NCBI GenBank assembly: GCA_009702965.1
Contig: WLHB01000009.1
Location: forward strand, 1-42,026
Length of the DNA stretch: 42,026 nt
Origin: Actinomycetota bacterium
GTDB lineage: Bacteria > Actinomycetota > Actinomycetes > Nanopelagicales > Nanopelagicaceae
Reading direction: 5' to 3'
This document shows, one piece after another, positions 1 to 9,235 of this stretch. The notes below the pieces were generated by a model that was given only the letters and a program-made list of their open reading frames with translations, was not told the DNA's origin and did no database searches. The number at the start of each line of letters is the position of its first letter. The first letter of the stretch is position 1. A program made the position numbers and the translations under genes.

Positions 1-560
1 TGAACTGCTGATGCACCATCAATTTTGGCGGCTTCATCCAACTCTTTAGGAATTGAATCTACAAAGCCTTTGAGAAGCCAAATGTTTACACCCATTGCTC
101 CGCCAAGGTAGATAAGCAATAGACCTGCTTGAGTTCCAAGGCCGATGCTCGGTGCGAAGGTATAAACGCGCTCCATGATGACATAGACAGCAGAGATGGC
201 CAGAATCGCTGGAAACATCTGAACGAGCAGAAGCATCTGAATTCCTATTTTTCGCCCTCTGAAATACAGGCGACTAAATGCAAAGGCTGATGCTGATCCA
301 ATAGAAACAGAGAGAACCGCTGTTGCGCCAGCGATGATAAGTGAATTCTTCATCCAGGTGAGATACGGAATTGCAGGATCAGTGAAGAGCATCTTGTAAT
401 TCTCGAAAGAAATCTCACGCGGTATGAAAGAGTCAAGGCGGAGACTGCCAGTTGAGTTAAATGAAGAGATAACAACTAAGTAGAGCGGGAAAAGTGAAAA
501 GAGGCAGACTGAAATACTGAGGGCGTGGCGCCAAAGATTGTTACGTAGCCAATATGTCAC
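1..560 (-). CDS. malG: Maltose-type ABC transporter permease MalG (C-terminus cut by window edge)
   Basis: Inner-membrane permease of a carbohydrate ABC importer, partner of the MalF homologue directly upstream. About 186 residues are visible. The start is a GTG whose last two bases lie in the MalF stop (GTGA overlap at 557-560), so translation is coupled. The translation has an N-terminal membrane segment, a periplasmic stretch, further hydrophobic segments, and near the left edge the permease EAA loop (ELDEAAKIDGA), which contacts the ATPase. Family members are about 280 residues, so roughly the last third lies outside the window. No ATPase gene (malK) is seen. Family assignment is strong; the exact sugar (maltose, maltodextrin, trehalose) cannot be read from sequence. 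Confidence 0.88.
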   Translation of the reverse strand, partial: MTYWLRNNLWRHALSISVCLFSLFPLYLVVISSFNSTGSLRLDSFIPREISFENYKMLFTDPAIPYLTWMKNSLIIAGATAVLSVSIGSASAFAFSRLYFRGRKIGIQMLLLVQMFPAILAISAVYVIMERVYTFAPSIGLGTQAGLLLIYLGGAMGVNIWLLKGFVDSIPKELDEAAKIDGASAV

Positions 561-2095
561 TGGAAGCTCTCCAATACCTTTGATTTGCGTAAGCCATACA
601 ATGAAATCGAAGCGATCAGTAAGAAGATTACGAGTGAGATAGCACTTGCAAGTCCTAGATCTTGAACTGAAGAACCAAATGCAATCTTGTAGGTAAAGCT
701 GATCAGGATATCGGTAGCACCAGCAAGCTCACCATCAAGTTCAGCACGTGGGCCGCCGCCAGTCAGCAAGTAGATTAAGTTGAAGTTATTGAAGTTAAAA
801 GCAAAAGATGCAATCAAGAGTGGTGAAAGTATCTGTAATAGAAGTGGCAATGTGATTCTTCTAAAGATCTGTCGTGGATTAGCACCATCGATTGCTGCTG
901 CTTCCAATAGCTCACTTGGTATCGCCTGCAGGGCTCCGCTAGAAACAAGATAGAAATATGGGAACCCAAGCCAGAGATTGACCAGAATAATTGCAAACTT
1001 TGCAAAGAGAGCGCTCTGGAACCAGGCAATATCGGTGCCTAAAAGATTGTTGATCGCGCCGAACTCAGTATTAAACATACCGCCCCAAATGAGGATCGAC
1101 ATGATGCTCGGCATGGCGTACGGAAGAATCAGAATCGAACGATAAACGCGACGTCCACGGATTGGTTTATTCAGAGCTAGCGCGAGCAGTAACCCCAGGG
1201 CAAAAGTAGTAATAACTGAGAGGCTCGCAAAAATTACTGTCCAAGTAAATACGCTGATGAGGGGCCCACGTAAACGCTCTTCTGTAAAGAGTTTGGTGTA
1301 ATTCTCAAACCAGACCGGTGCGCGCCAACCTGGCTCTAGATAGAGATCGGGATTATCTGCAATCGCGTAGTTACCGCGTCCATTATCTACATACACTTCA
1401 CCTGAAACAATGTTATTAAATTGATCTTTATCGACGTCATAAGCGAGAACCTGACGCGAGACAATACCGACTTCAAAACCTTCAAGGGCTATAAAGAATT
1501 CATCCTGGTATTTAAATCGCTTGCCTGAATAAGTCTCATCAGCAGTGGCGAATTCGTCATCAGCGAGAGCCTCAAAGTCTGGAGCAGACTCGGCGACTCC
1601 GAACTCGTTAATGGTGAGATCTGCCGGATTGAGTGGAACCCGATTCGTTTCAGTTGAAATGAAGTAAGCGCCATTAATGGAATCCGAAACAAGGATCGCT
1701 TCACCCATCTGGTAGCGACCGATCTTGATATCAAAAGATGTGCCATCGGCATCGGATTCAAAACCACGATTTTGAATCTGCTCAATCGCCTCATCTTTAG
1801 AGATGATATTGCCGGTTTTGTAGTTATATCCTGACATTGTCACCGTAAAGATAATCGGTGAGAGTACAAATGCTACGAGAAGTAAAATGCCCGGTAAGAA
1901 GAATTTAAGTGGGATTGAAACTTTTGTTAAATATGTAATAGCCAGCAAAAGCACTGTTATCGCAAGAAAGGCTGCGATCAGGAATTCACCTTGTGCGAAT
2001 GCACTCTGGGTGAGGGTGACTAGTACTGACCCGATAAGTAATAGGACTACAAGCTTGAAGGCAAAGGAGACTTTGCCTCTAAAGAATGAAGTCAT
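557..2095 (-). CDS. malF: Maltose-type ABC transporter permease MalF
   Basis: Permease subunit of the same importer, 512 residues, close to E. coli MalF (514). Three hydrophobic segments lie in the first 90 residues, followed by a long extracytoplasmic domain (about 90-275) as in MalF P2, then five more membrane segments. The EAA loop ELLEAAAIDGANPRQIF sits near residues 395-411. The start at 2095 has TAATAT exactly 6 nt upstream (leaderless-type promoter); AAAGG also lies near. A strong hairpin separates it from malE, so malFG appear to have their own promoter. The large P2-like domain favours maltose/maltodextrin-type import over other CUT1 permeases; substrate is inference. Confidence 0.9.
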   Translation of the reverse strand: MTSFFRGKVSFAFKLVVLLLIGSVLVTLTQSAFAQGEFLIAAFLAITVLLLAITYLTKVSIPLKFFLPGILLLVAFVLSPIIFTVTMSGYNYKTGNIISKDEAIEQIQNRGFESDADGTSFDIKIGRYQMGEAILVSDSINGAYFISTETNRVPLNPADLTINEFGVAESAPDFEALADDEFATADETYSGKRFKYQDEFFIALEGFEVGIVSRQVLAYDVDKDQFNNIVSGEVYVDNGRGNYAIADNPDLYLEPGWRAPVWFENYTKLFTEERLRGPLISVFTWTVIFASLSVITTFALGLLLALALNKPIRGRRVYRSILILPYAMPSIMSILIWGGMFNTEFGAINNLLGTDIAWFQSALFAKFAIILVNLWLGFPYFYLVSSGALQAIPSELLEAAAIDGANPRQIFRRITLPLLLQILSPLLIASFAFNFNNFNLIYLLTGGGPRAELDGELAGATDILISFTYKIAFGSSVQDLGLASAISLVIFLLIASISLYGLRKSKVLESFQ

Positions 2096-2101
2096 AGCTA
2101 C

Positions 2102-2107
2102 ATATTA
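2102..2107 (-). promoter_or_regulatory. -10 element of malFG (leaderless)
   Basis: TAATAT on the minus strand, followed by 6 nt and then the malF ATG. It lies just downstream of the malE hairpin terminator, so malFG could be transcribed separately from malE. Confidence 0.5.
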
Positions 2108-2122
2108 CCTTTCGAATATTGT

Positions 2123-2164
2123 AAAAACTAATGCGGGCGAATTTCTTCGCCCGCATTAGTTTTT
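2123..2164 (-). terminator. Perfect 19-bp hairpin between malE and malF
   Basis: Arms 2123-2141 and 2146-2164 are exact reverse complements with a 4-nt loop (2142-2145). The stem carries a GC-rich core (GCGGGCGAA) and ends in A5/T5 tracts, so on the minus strand it is GC stem plus U-run: a textbook intrinsic terminator just after the malE stop. It would end or attenuate malE transcripts and stabilise the malE 3' end, giving more binding protein than permease. It could also work on the plus strand. Confidence 0.85.
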
Positions 2165-2180
2165 GACTTACTGAATCTCT

Positions 2181-3443
2181 TTAGAGATCAGACTTTCCTG
2201 CTGTTGTATTTGCACGCCAGATTGCAGCGAGCTTGTTTCCTTCAGTTACTGGATCTTTTCCATCTACGAGAACAGCTGTCCAATATGCTGGTGCTGAATC
2301 CCAGTAGTTAGCGCCTCCTGCATTGTTATTGAGGAATGCGCCGATCTGTGGAAGGCTTGAAAGTGATGCAGCAGCACCAAATCCACGCTGTGCAGCAGAT
2401 ACGGTTGCATCAAGTGCTGCACCCTTTTCTGCTGGTGGACGGCCTTCGATCTTCTGGTAGCGAACTTGACCATCAGTTGATCCAAAGAAGTTTGTAAGAA
2501 GTGACTTAGCGCCAGCCTCTACTCCGTGCTTTGCAGCAAATGTGGTGAGAAGTGCGCCAGAAACTGAACCGAACATCTTTCCTGGCTTGTTAGCGACAAC
2601 GCCTGGAACTGGCATGAGGTTCATCGTGAAGCCCTTGGCTACATAATCTTTCCACTCCCAGTTACCGATGATTGCGTATGGAACCTTTCCATCGATGAAG
2701 TTGTCCTTGCAACCGGCATCTGATGCTGGAAGGAAGCCATTGCTCTTCTTTCCGCCATCGAGAAGAAGGGTACGAACATTCTTTCCGAAAGTTGTTCCGT
2801 TAAATGAACGACCGTAAACAATCTGATCGCGTGAGTTGAACTGGTATGCATCGGCACCGAGTGCTGAGAAGATCGAGTGAGCTCCCCATGACATTCCGCC
2901 ACCTGCAACGCAGAGACCAGCCTTAAGGCTCTTTGAAGTCTTGTTTGCCTTGTATACGGCAACCATTTCAGCAAAAGTCTTTGGTGCTGTCTTTACAATG
3001 TCTGTGTTGTAAATCATTGCAACGTTATTTACATCAACAGGAACTCCGTAGAGCTTGCCCTTGTATGTAAGGTCGAAGAGCTGGCCAGGTGTAAAGCGAG
3101 CCTTCTGTGCTGCAGTTAGAGTTACCGGTGCGAGCTTTCCGCTCTTTGCTCCTGTTGGAACCCAGTCATTTGCGCCCATAACGATATCTGGACCTGATGC
3201 ATCAGTTGCCTTATCGAAAGCTTCCTTAAGTGCATCAAAGTTTGAGAATGACTTTACGGTAATTTTGTAACCAGAAACCCAGTCACCCTTTTCTGCAAGA
3301 ACTTTTACCAAGTTTGGTCCGCGATCGCCGTCAGCCCATACAACAATTTCATTGTTTGCATATGCTGATGGAACGACGAGAGCCGAAAATGCCATTGTTG
3401 CAGCGGCGATAACGCCGACTACTCCTAGACGCTTCTTTGTCAT
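2181..3443 (-). CDS. malE: Maltose/maltodextrin-binding protein MalE
   Basis: Extracytoplasmic solute-binding protein of the importer, 420 residues from the chosen ATG at 3443, which has GGAGG 7-8 nt upstream; a longer frame from 3488 lacks such a site. The N-terminus is a Sec signal peptide: basic MTKKR, hydrophobic core, probable cleavage after SAYA. The mature start (NEIVVWADGDRG) and the GPDIVMGANDW motif resemble E. coli MalE. There is no lipobox cysteine, unusual for a binding protein of a cell without an outer membrane. First gene of malE-(hairpin)-malFG. The 5' region 3444-3653 holds a LacI-type palindrome (3614-3625), a second palindrome TTTAC-N4-GTAAA (3562-3575) and a GC-rich hairpin (3520-3543). 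Confidence 0.88.
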   Translation of the reverse strand: MTKKRLGVVGVIAAATMAFSALVVPSAYANNEIVVWADGDRGPNLVKVLAEKGDWVSGYKITVKSFSNFDALKEAFDKATDASGPDIVMGANDWVPTGAKSGKLAPVTLTAAQKARFTPGQLFDLTYKGKLYGVPVDVNNVAMIYNTDIVKTAPKTFAEMVAVYKANKTSKSLKAGLCVAGGGMSWGAHSIFSALGADAYQFNSRDQIVYGRSFNGTTFGKNVRTLLLDGGKKSNGFLPASDAGCKDNFIDGKVPYAIIGNWEWKDYVAKGFTMNLMPVPGVVANKPGKMFGSVSGALLTTFAAKHGVEAGAKSLLTNFFGSTDGQVRYQKIEGRPPAEKGAALDATVSAAQRGFGAAASLSSLPQIGAFLNNNAGGANYWDSAPAYWTAVLVDGKDPVTEGNKLAAIWRANTTAGKSDL

Positions 3444-3613
3444 CAATTTCCTCCATGGATTCACGTGAATTACGAGGGTGCAATTCACAAGTGATGTCGA
3501 CGAAGGCGCACGCCACCGTCGAGGCGCCCATTCTTTCGCCTCGGGTGGGGGTAATCAACTTTTTACAGGCGTAAAGAACGCGCCTGAAGGCACTTTATCT
3601 AATCGTTATAAAG

Positions 3614-3625
3614 GTAAGCGTTTAC
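3614..3625. promoter_or_regulatory. LacI-family operator-like palindrome upstream of malE
   Basis: GTAAGCGTTTAC is palindromic except for one base pair and has the central CG typical of LacI-family operators. It lies about 170 bp upstream of the malE start. A second palindrome (TTTACAGGCGTAAA, 3562-3575) lies closer. A MalR-like sugar repressor is plausible; no regulator gene is in the window. Confidence 0.4.
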
Positions 3626-3653
3626 AGGGGCATTTTCATGCCCTTCCATAGCG

Positions 3654-4769
3654 CTACTTGTGGAGCTGTTCGACAGTTCCATCCCAGCCCAGAACATCTT
3701 CGGGCTTGCGAGGTGCCTTACCAACATAGCGCGCTGATGGACGAATTAAACGACCGGTGCGCTTTTGTTCGAGGATGTGTGCAGACCAACCCGCAGTGCG
3801 TGCGGCTGTAAACATCGACGTAAAGAGTGGTGCTGGAACTTCTGCGAAGTCCAAAATGATTGCAGCCCAGAACTCAACATTTGTTTCAAGTACGCGATCT
3901 GGTTGGCGCTCACGAAGTTCCTTTAGCGCTGCTTTTTCAAGCGCTTCTGCAACTTCATAACGTGGTGCATTAAGTTCTTTAGCAGTACGACGCAATGTGC
4001 GAGCGCGTGGATCTTCTGCGCGATACACACGGTGACCAAATCCCATCAAACGTTCTTTGCGATCAAGCAGACCCTTAACGTATGCCTCAGCATTGCCAGT
4101 CTTTTCTACTTCTTCAATCATGTGAAGAACGCGAGAAGGTGCACCACCATGTAGCGGACCTGACATCGCACCGATTGCACCAGAGAGTGCCGCGGCAACA
4201 TCAGCTCCAGTTGATGCGATTACGCGAGCGGTAAATGTTGATGCATTCATTCCGTGCTCTGCAGCGGATACAAAGTAAGCATCGATTGCACGAACGTGCA
4301 GTGGATCAGGCTCTCCACGCCAGCGAATCATCATGCGCTCAACAACAGTGTGCGCCTTATCGATCTCTGACTCTGGAATTGGTGCTGCAATAATTCCACG
4401 TGCTGCTTGTGCTAAATATGAAAGAACCATGACAGATGTGCGCGCAAGGTTGCTGCGAATCTCTTCATCTGAAATATCTAGTGTTGGCTTAAAGCCCCAT
4501 GCTGGTGCAAGCATTGCAATTGCTGATTGCACATCTACGCGAACATCACCTGAGTGAACTGGAAGTGGAAATGGTTCAGCGTTAGGAAGTCCTGGATTGA
4601 ATTGATCATCGACGAGAAGTCCCCATACGTTTCCAAATGAGACGCGACCTACGAGGTCATCAATATCTACACCGCGATAACGCAGCGCGCTACCTTCTTT
4701 ATCTGGCTCAGCAATCTCTGATTCAAATGCAATTACGCCTTCGAGTCCTGGCTTGAAATCATCTGACAC
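3654..4769 (-). CDS. citA: Citrate synthase (CitA type)
   Basis: Condenses oxaloacetate and acetyl-CoA to citrate. The start is GTG at 4769 with GGAG 7 nt upstream, giving 372 residues beginning VSDDFKPGLEGVIAFES; the frame extends to 4901 but the extra residues are not citrate-synthase-like. Family signatures: EHGMNASTFTARVI and SGPLHGGAP (active-site His residues) and GFGHRVYRAEDPRA. Length and sequence fit actinobacterial citrate synthase 2. Divergent from pdxH with 130 bp between. A small hairpin (3628-3643, GGGCAT/ATGCCC) follows the stop but has no U-run, so termination there is uncertain. Confidence 0.93.
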   Translation of the reverse strand: MSDDFKPGLEGVIAFESEIAEPDKEGSALRYRGVDIDDLVGRVSFGNVWGLLVDDQFNPGLPNAEPFPLPVHSGDVRVDVQSAIAMLAPAWGFKPTLDISDEEIRSNLARTSVMVLSYLAQAARGIIAAPIPESEIDKAHTVVERMMIRWRGEPDPLHVRAIDAYFVSAAEHGMNASTFTARVIASTGADVAAALSGAIGAMSGPLHGGAPSRVLHMIEEVEKTGNAEAYVKGLLDRKERLMGFGHRVYRAEDPRARTLRRTAKELNAPRYEVAEALEKAALKELRERQPDRVLETNVEFWAAIILDFAEVPAPLFTSMFTAARTAGWSAHILEQKRTGRLIRPSARYVGKAPRKPEDVLGWDGTVEQLHK

Positions 4770-4899
4770 GGTGAATCTCCAGTCTGGCGCCACTGCCGGC
4801 GCTCGTTTACATCTGCCAATTCTGCACCCGAAAGCGGGGTGCTCGCGACCATCCTCACGTCGAGATGACGCAGGGACGAAAGTGACGTTAGATACAACC

Positions 4900-5586
4900 A
4901 TGAACCAAGACAGGGATCAAACCCCAGATCAGAGCCTGACTCGCGATGCGATCAGAGCAATGCGCCGTTCGTATGGGGATGTCGGTCTTGAAAGCCTGCC
5001 GGCCGATCCTTTGGCGGCATTTTCAATCTGGTTGAAAGAGGCGGCGGCCAACGAGTACATCGTTGAGGCAAATGCAATGGTCTTATCTACTCTGGGTGGC
5101 GATGAGAAAATTTCCACGCGCACCGTTTTATTGAAAGATATCTCCGACGGTGGATTTACATTTTTCTCAAATTACCAATCGCGCAAAGCCCATGCGATGG
5201 AAATTAATGAACAGGTCACACTTTTATTTCCTTGGTATGCGATGGAACGCCAGGTAAGTATTGGTGGGTTGGTGCAGAAGATTTCGGATTCAGAATCAGA
5301 TGATTACTTTGCAACACGTCCGTGGTCGAGCCAGATTGGTGCATGGGCGAGTGCGCAATCTCAACCTTTGGAATCACGAGAAGAGTTAGAGAGCCGTTTT
5401 GCTGGTGCAAGTAAGAAATGGCCAGAGGGCACGAGCGTTCCACGCCCGGCACATTGGGGTGGCTATCGCGTGATGCCGTTGTCGATCGAATTTTGGCAGG
5501 GTCGCTACTCGCGTCTTCACGATCGCTTGCGATTTGAGAGGGAGAGCACTGATTCTGAGTTCGTCCTCACTAGGTACTACCCGTAG
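4900..5586 (+). CDS. pdxH: Pyridoxamine/pyridoxine 5'-phosphate oxidase
   Basis: FMN-dependent oxidase that makes pyridoxal 5'-phosphate from PNP/PMP (vitamin B6 synthesis and salvage). The likely start is ATG 4900 (MNQDRDQTPDQS), 228 residues; the frame is open back to 4753 but that part is not conserved in type. Signatures: STRTVLLKDISDGGFTFFSNY, the FMN-binding SRKAHAMEIN, the PWSSQIGAWAS region, and the C-terminal WQGRYSRLHDRLRFER followed by a terminal RYYP. No Shine-Dalgarno is visible; transcription probably starts near the ATG. It precedes serC by 9 bp, and serC is itself PLP-dependent. Confidence 0.93.
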   Translation: MNQDRDQTPDQSLTRDAIRAMRRSYGDVGLESLPADPLAAFSIWLKEAAANEYIVEANAMVLSTLGGDEKISTRTVLLKDISDGGFTFFSNYQSRKAHAMEINEQVTLLFPWYAMERQVSIGGLVQKISDSESDDYFATRPWSSQIGAWASAQSQPLESREELESRFAGASKKWPEGTSVPRPAHWGGYRVMPLSIEFWQGRYSRLHDRLRFERESTDSEFVLTRYYP

Positions 5587-5589
5587 TCT
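5584..5589 (+). promoter_or_regulatory. -10 element of serC (leaderless)
   Basis: TAGTCT, 6 nt before the serC ATG at 5596. Its first three bases are the pdxH stop codon, so the promoter would be embedded in the end of pdxH. Confidence 0.4.
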
Positions 5590-5592
5590 TAG

Positions 5593-6714
<1,122 letters not shown>

Positions 6715-6716
6715 CG

Positions 6717-7901
6717 ATGCCACGTAATGTTGTTCGTGATCGCTTCTTCTGGCAGGTAGCCTTTCAAACTGTCGCCATCAATATGTTTTTGGGTGGCTTT
6801 GGCCCATCTCAGGGATTGTTGCGCGATGATCAAGGAACAACTGGCGCACAAGCCGGGTTACACGGAACCGCCCTCGGTATCGCAGCGATCGCAGCGGGTG
6901 CACTCAACTCACGTCTTGCACATAGATATGGTCGCGTAAAACTTTCTTGGCTTGGCCTTGCACTCTTCTGCGCAGGCTTAAGCGCCTTCATTCTCTTTCC
7001 AACATATCCAACAACTCTGGTATCAATTCTTGTTGCCGGCTTTGGCACATCAACAGTTGTGAACAACGGCCTGACCATGCTTAATCGCCACGCTGGTGAT
7101 AAGGCAGCGCTGACGATCTCGCAGGCAAATGCTGTTGCATCTGTTGGATTTATTGCAGGAACTCTCTTGATTGGAACAATTGCCACTAACTATCCAGATA
7201 AATGGAAGCTTGGACTCTTCCTTGTAGTTCCATTCTCACTCTTTATCTATCTCTTTGTGCGCGATAAAAACTATGTTGACCAAGTATTTGAAGAGAACTC
7301 ACGTCAACGTGGAAAAATGTCTCTCAAGTTTTGGATCTCTTGGATTGGATTCATCGCGTGTATCGGTAGCGAATTTGCTACATCTTTTTGGGCCGCTAGC
7401 CTCTTTAAAGATCGTGTGGGCGGAACAAGTGCATCTGCAACAACGGTAATGCTTGCCTATGGAATCGGTATGGGCCTTGGACGTTGGTATGTAGGACAAA
7501 TACTCTTCAAGCTTCATCTAGATCAGCAATTGCTTACCGTTATTGGAATTCAATTTATCGGCTTTGCAATTTTCTGGTTCTCACATATTTATGCCTTAAG
7601 CATTCTTGGGCTCTTCCTCATCGGGGTTGGGCTATCTACTCAATTCGCACTGGCCTCACTTCGCCTCATTGACCTGAGCGACGGTCGCCCGGATCAGGCG
7701 ATTGGATTGAGTTCATTAGCTGCAGGAATTGCGATCGCGCTAGCACCCCTTGCACTTGGTCTACTTGATGATCAATTCGGAATCTCTCGCGCTTACATTA
7801 TGGTGCCGATCTTGATCGCAATCGCATTTATTGTCGTGCTCTTGATCCCGACACATGTGTCACAGAAGAAAGTTCATGAGGCTGAAGGAATCTCAGAGTG
7901 A
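6717..7901 (+). CDS. MFS transporter, substrate unknown
   Basis: 394-residue integral membrane protein with about 12 hydrophobic segments in two halves. The first half has the MFS loop-2/3 type motif SRLAHRYGRVKLS; a central cytoplasmic loop (about 180-200, RDKNYVDQVFEENSRQRGK) separates the halves. It starts 2 nt after the serC stop and is therefore in the pdxH-serC unit. Nothing identifies the substrate; position next to serC suggests but does not show amino acid or metabolite export. A 26-codon hydrophobic frame overlaps its stop (GTGA). Confidence 0.85.
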   Translation: MPRNVVRDRFFWQVAFQTVAINMFLGGFGPSQGLLRDDQGTTGAQAGLHGTALGIAAIAAGALNSRLAHRYGRVKLSWLGLALFCAGLSAFILFPTYPTTLVSILVAGFGTSTVVNNGLTMLNRHAGDKAALTISQANAVASVGFIAGTLLIGTIATNYPDKWKLGLFLVVPFSLFIYLFVRDKNYVDQVFEENSRQRGKMSLKFWISWIGFIACIGSEFATSFWAASLFKDRVGGTSASATTVMLAYGIGMGLGRWYVGQILFKLHLDQQLLTVIGIQFIGFAIFWFSHIYALSILGLFLIGVGLSTQFALASLRLIDLSDGRPDQAIGLSSLAAGIAIALAPLALGLLDDQFGISRAYIMVPILIAIAFIVVLLIPTHVSQKKVHEAEGISE

Positions 7902-7978
7902 ATTACAAAAGTAGAAGAGTTATCTCGCTGATTACTATTGTGGCGTTACTAGCGTGGATCGTCGTACTGGGCAGGTAA
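7898..7978 (+). CDS. Possible 26-residue single-pass membrane peptide
   Basis: GTG start overlapping the MFS stop (GTGA at 7898-7901) opens a 26-codon frame: basic start (VNYKSRR), then a continuous hydrophobic helix (ISLITIVALLAWIVVLG) and a final Arg. The 4-bp overlap is the arrangement of translationally coupled genes and the basic-then-hydrophobic pattern is that of a single membrane helix. The last 30 bp overlap the 3' end of the convergent MFS gene. I do not recognise a family; it could be a chance frame. Confidence 0.35.
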   Translation: MNYKSRRVISLITIVALLAWIVVLGR

Positions 7979-9217
7979 AACACCTTCAACTGTTATATCG
8001 CTCGGTACTCCAACTTTGTCCTTGTAGTAAACCCAAATTGCGACCATTCCAATGAGTGAAATACCTCCACAAATCGCAACACTCTCGCGCACACCAATTG
8101 CTTCGACTAAATATCCGATTGCGATAGAACCAAATGGTGTTCCGCCCATAAAAATCAATAAATAAATCCCAGTGATTCGCCCACGGATTGCAGGATCAGA
8201 ATGCATCTGCATTAATGAGTTGGCCGTAATAAGCATTGTGAGAGCAAAGAAACCACAGAAAGGAAGCCACACTGCATAGAGCTCAAATGTTGGCATTACC
8301 GAAAGAATCAGAATTGAGAGCGAGAATAAAGTGCCAGTCTTGATCACAAACATGGTGTTCCGTTGTTTTTCAAAGCGGGCGCTAATCAACGCCCCGCTCA
8401 ATGAACCAACTGCGGTAAATGTTCCGAGCAGACCAAAGGATGCGGCGCCTTTATTAAATTCTCCACGCGCCATAAGAGCATTAAATATCTGGAAATTAAG
8501 TCCAAAGGTTGCAGCGAAGAAGACAGCGATCATCACGACATAGAGATCGGGTCGCGCCTTTACATAGGCAAGTCCCTCACGGATCGTGCCTAAAGTCTTC
8601 TTTGATTCACGGATAAAAAACTCTGATTCACGCATTGAGAGAAGTGCGATATTGACTGACACATAACTGCAGGCGTTGATGATAAATGAGGGCCCTGTGC
8701 CGTAATGCGCGATGAGAAAACCTGAAATTGCTGGACCAACTAAGCGACCGGCGTTGAAGTTCGCTGAATTCAAGCTCACCGCATTCGCTAAATCTGCCTG
8801 CCCGACAATTTCAGATGTAAATGATTGACGGATCGGTGCATCGATCGCACCTGAAATTCCCAGAACAGCCGCACAAGCAAAGACATGCCAGAGTTGAATG
8901 TCGCCGCTTAGTACAAGAATTCCTAGAACAAGTGCGGACAACCCGCCAAAAGTATTGGTGACAACTAAGGCAAGACGTTTATTTACGCGATCGGCAAGAA
9001 GTCCACCATGTAATGTGAAGAGAAGAAAAGGTGCGAATTGAATTGCTGTCACTAGCCCTAAGTAATAACCATTGTTATTAGTCAGCTCAAGAACGAGCCA
9101 GTCTTGGGCGATGCGCTGGGCCCAGGAGCCAATATTAGATACAGCATTAGCGGGAAAGAGGATTCGATAATTTCTATGCCGGAAAGAACGCCAACTCCCG
9201 TTCTCATCTACGCGCAT
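7949..9217 (-). CDS. MFS transporter (enterobactin-exporter/multidrug-like)
   Basis: Integral membrane protein of about 422 residues with about 12 hydrophobic segments. The N-terminus (RNYRILFPANAVSNIGSWAQRIAQDWLVLEL) and the RVNKRLALVVTN loop resemble the EntS-like MFS group (MFS_3) of actinobacteria. I chose ATG 9217 because a -10 hexamer TATAGT lies 7 nt upstream, while the in-frame ATG at 9223 is only 1 nt from that hexamer; both give nearly the same protein. Divergent from the DUF2530 gene with overlapping promoters. Substrate unknown. Confidence 0.85.
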   Translation of the reverse strand: MRVDENGSWRSFRHRNYRILFPANAVSNIGSWAQRIAQDWLVLELTNNNGYYLGLVTAIQFAPFLLFTLHGGLLADRVNKRLALVVTNTFGGLSALVLGILVLSGDIQLWHVFACAAVLGISGAIDAPIRQSFTSEIVGQADLANAVSLNSANFNAGRLVGPAISGFLIAHYGTGPSFIINACSYVSVNIALLSMRESEFFIRESKKTLGTIREGLAYVKARPDLYVVMIAVFFAATFGLNFQIFNALMARGEFNKGAASFGLLGTFTAVGSLSGALISARFEKQRNTMFVIKTGTLFSLSILILSVMPTFELYAVWLPFCGFFALTMLITANSLMQMHSDPAIRGRITGIYLLIFMGGTPFGSIAIGYLVEAIGVRESVAICGGISLIGMVAIWVYYKDKVGVPSDITVEGVLPAQYDDPR

Positions 9218-9223
9218 TCGCAT

Positions 9224-9229
9224 TACTAT
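9224..9229 (+). promoter_or_regulatory. -10 element of DUF2530 gene (leaderless, back-to-back)
   Basis: TACTAT, 6 nt before ATG 9236. It overlaps the minus-strand hexamer at 9225-9230 by five bases. Confidence 0.5.
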
Positions 9230-9230
9230 A
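9225..9230 (-). promoter_or_regulatory. -10 element of divergent MFS gene (leaderless)
   Basis: TATAGT on the minus strand, 7 nt before ATG 9217. Shares five base pairs with the plus-strand -10 hexamer. Confidence 0.5.
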
Positions 9231-9235
9231 GACCT

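Noticed and set aside
3628-3643. Hairpin GGGCAT/ATGCCC as citA terminator.
   Set aside because: Six-bp stem with no following U-run; too weak to list as a separate feature.
4770-4901. N-terminal extension of citrate synthase.
   Set aside because: The extra 44 residues are not family-like and GTG 4769 has a good Shine-Dalgarno.
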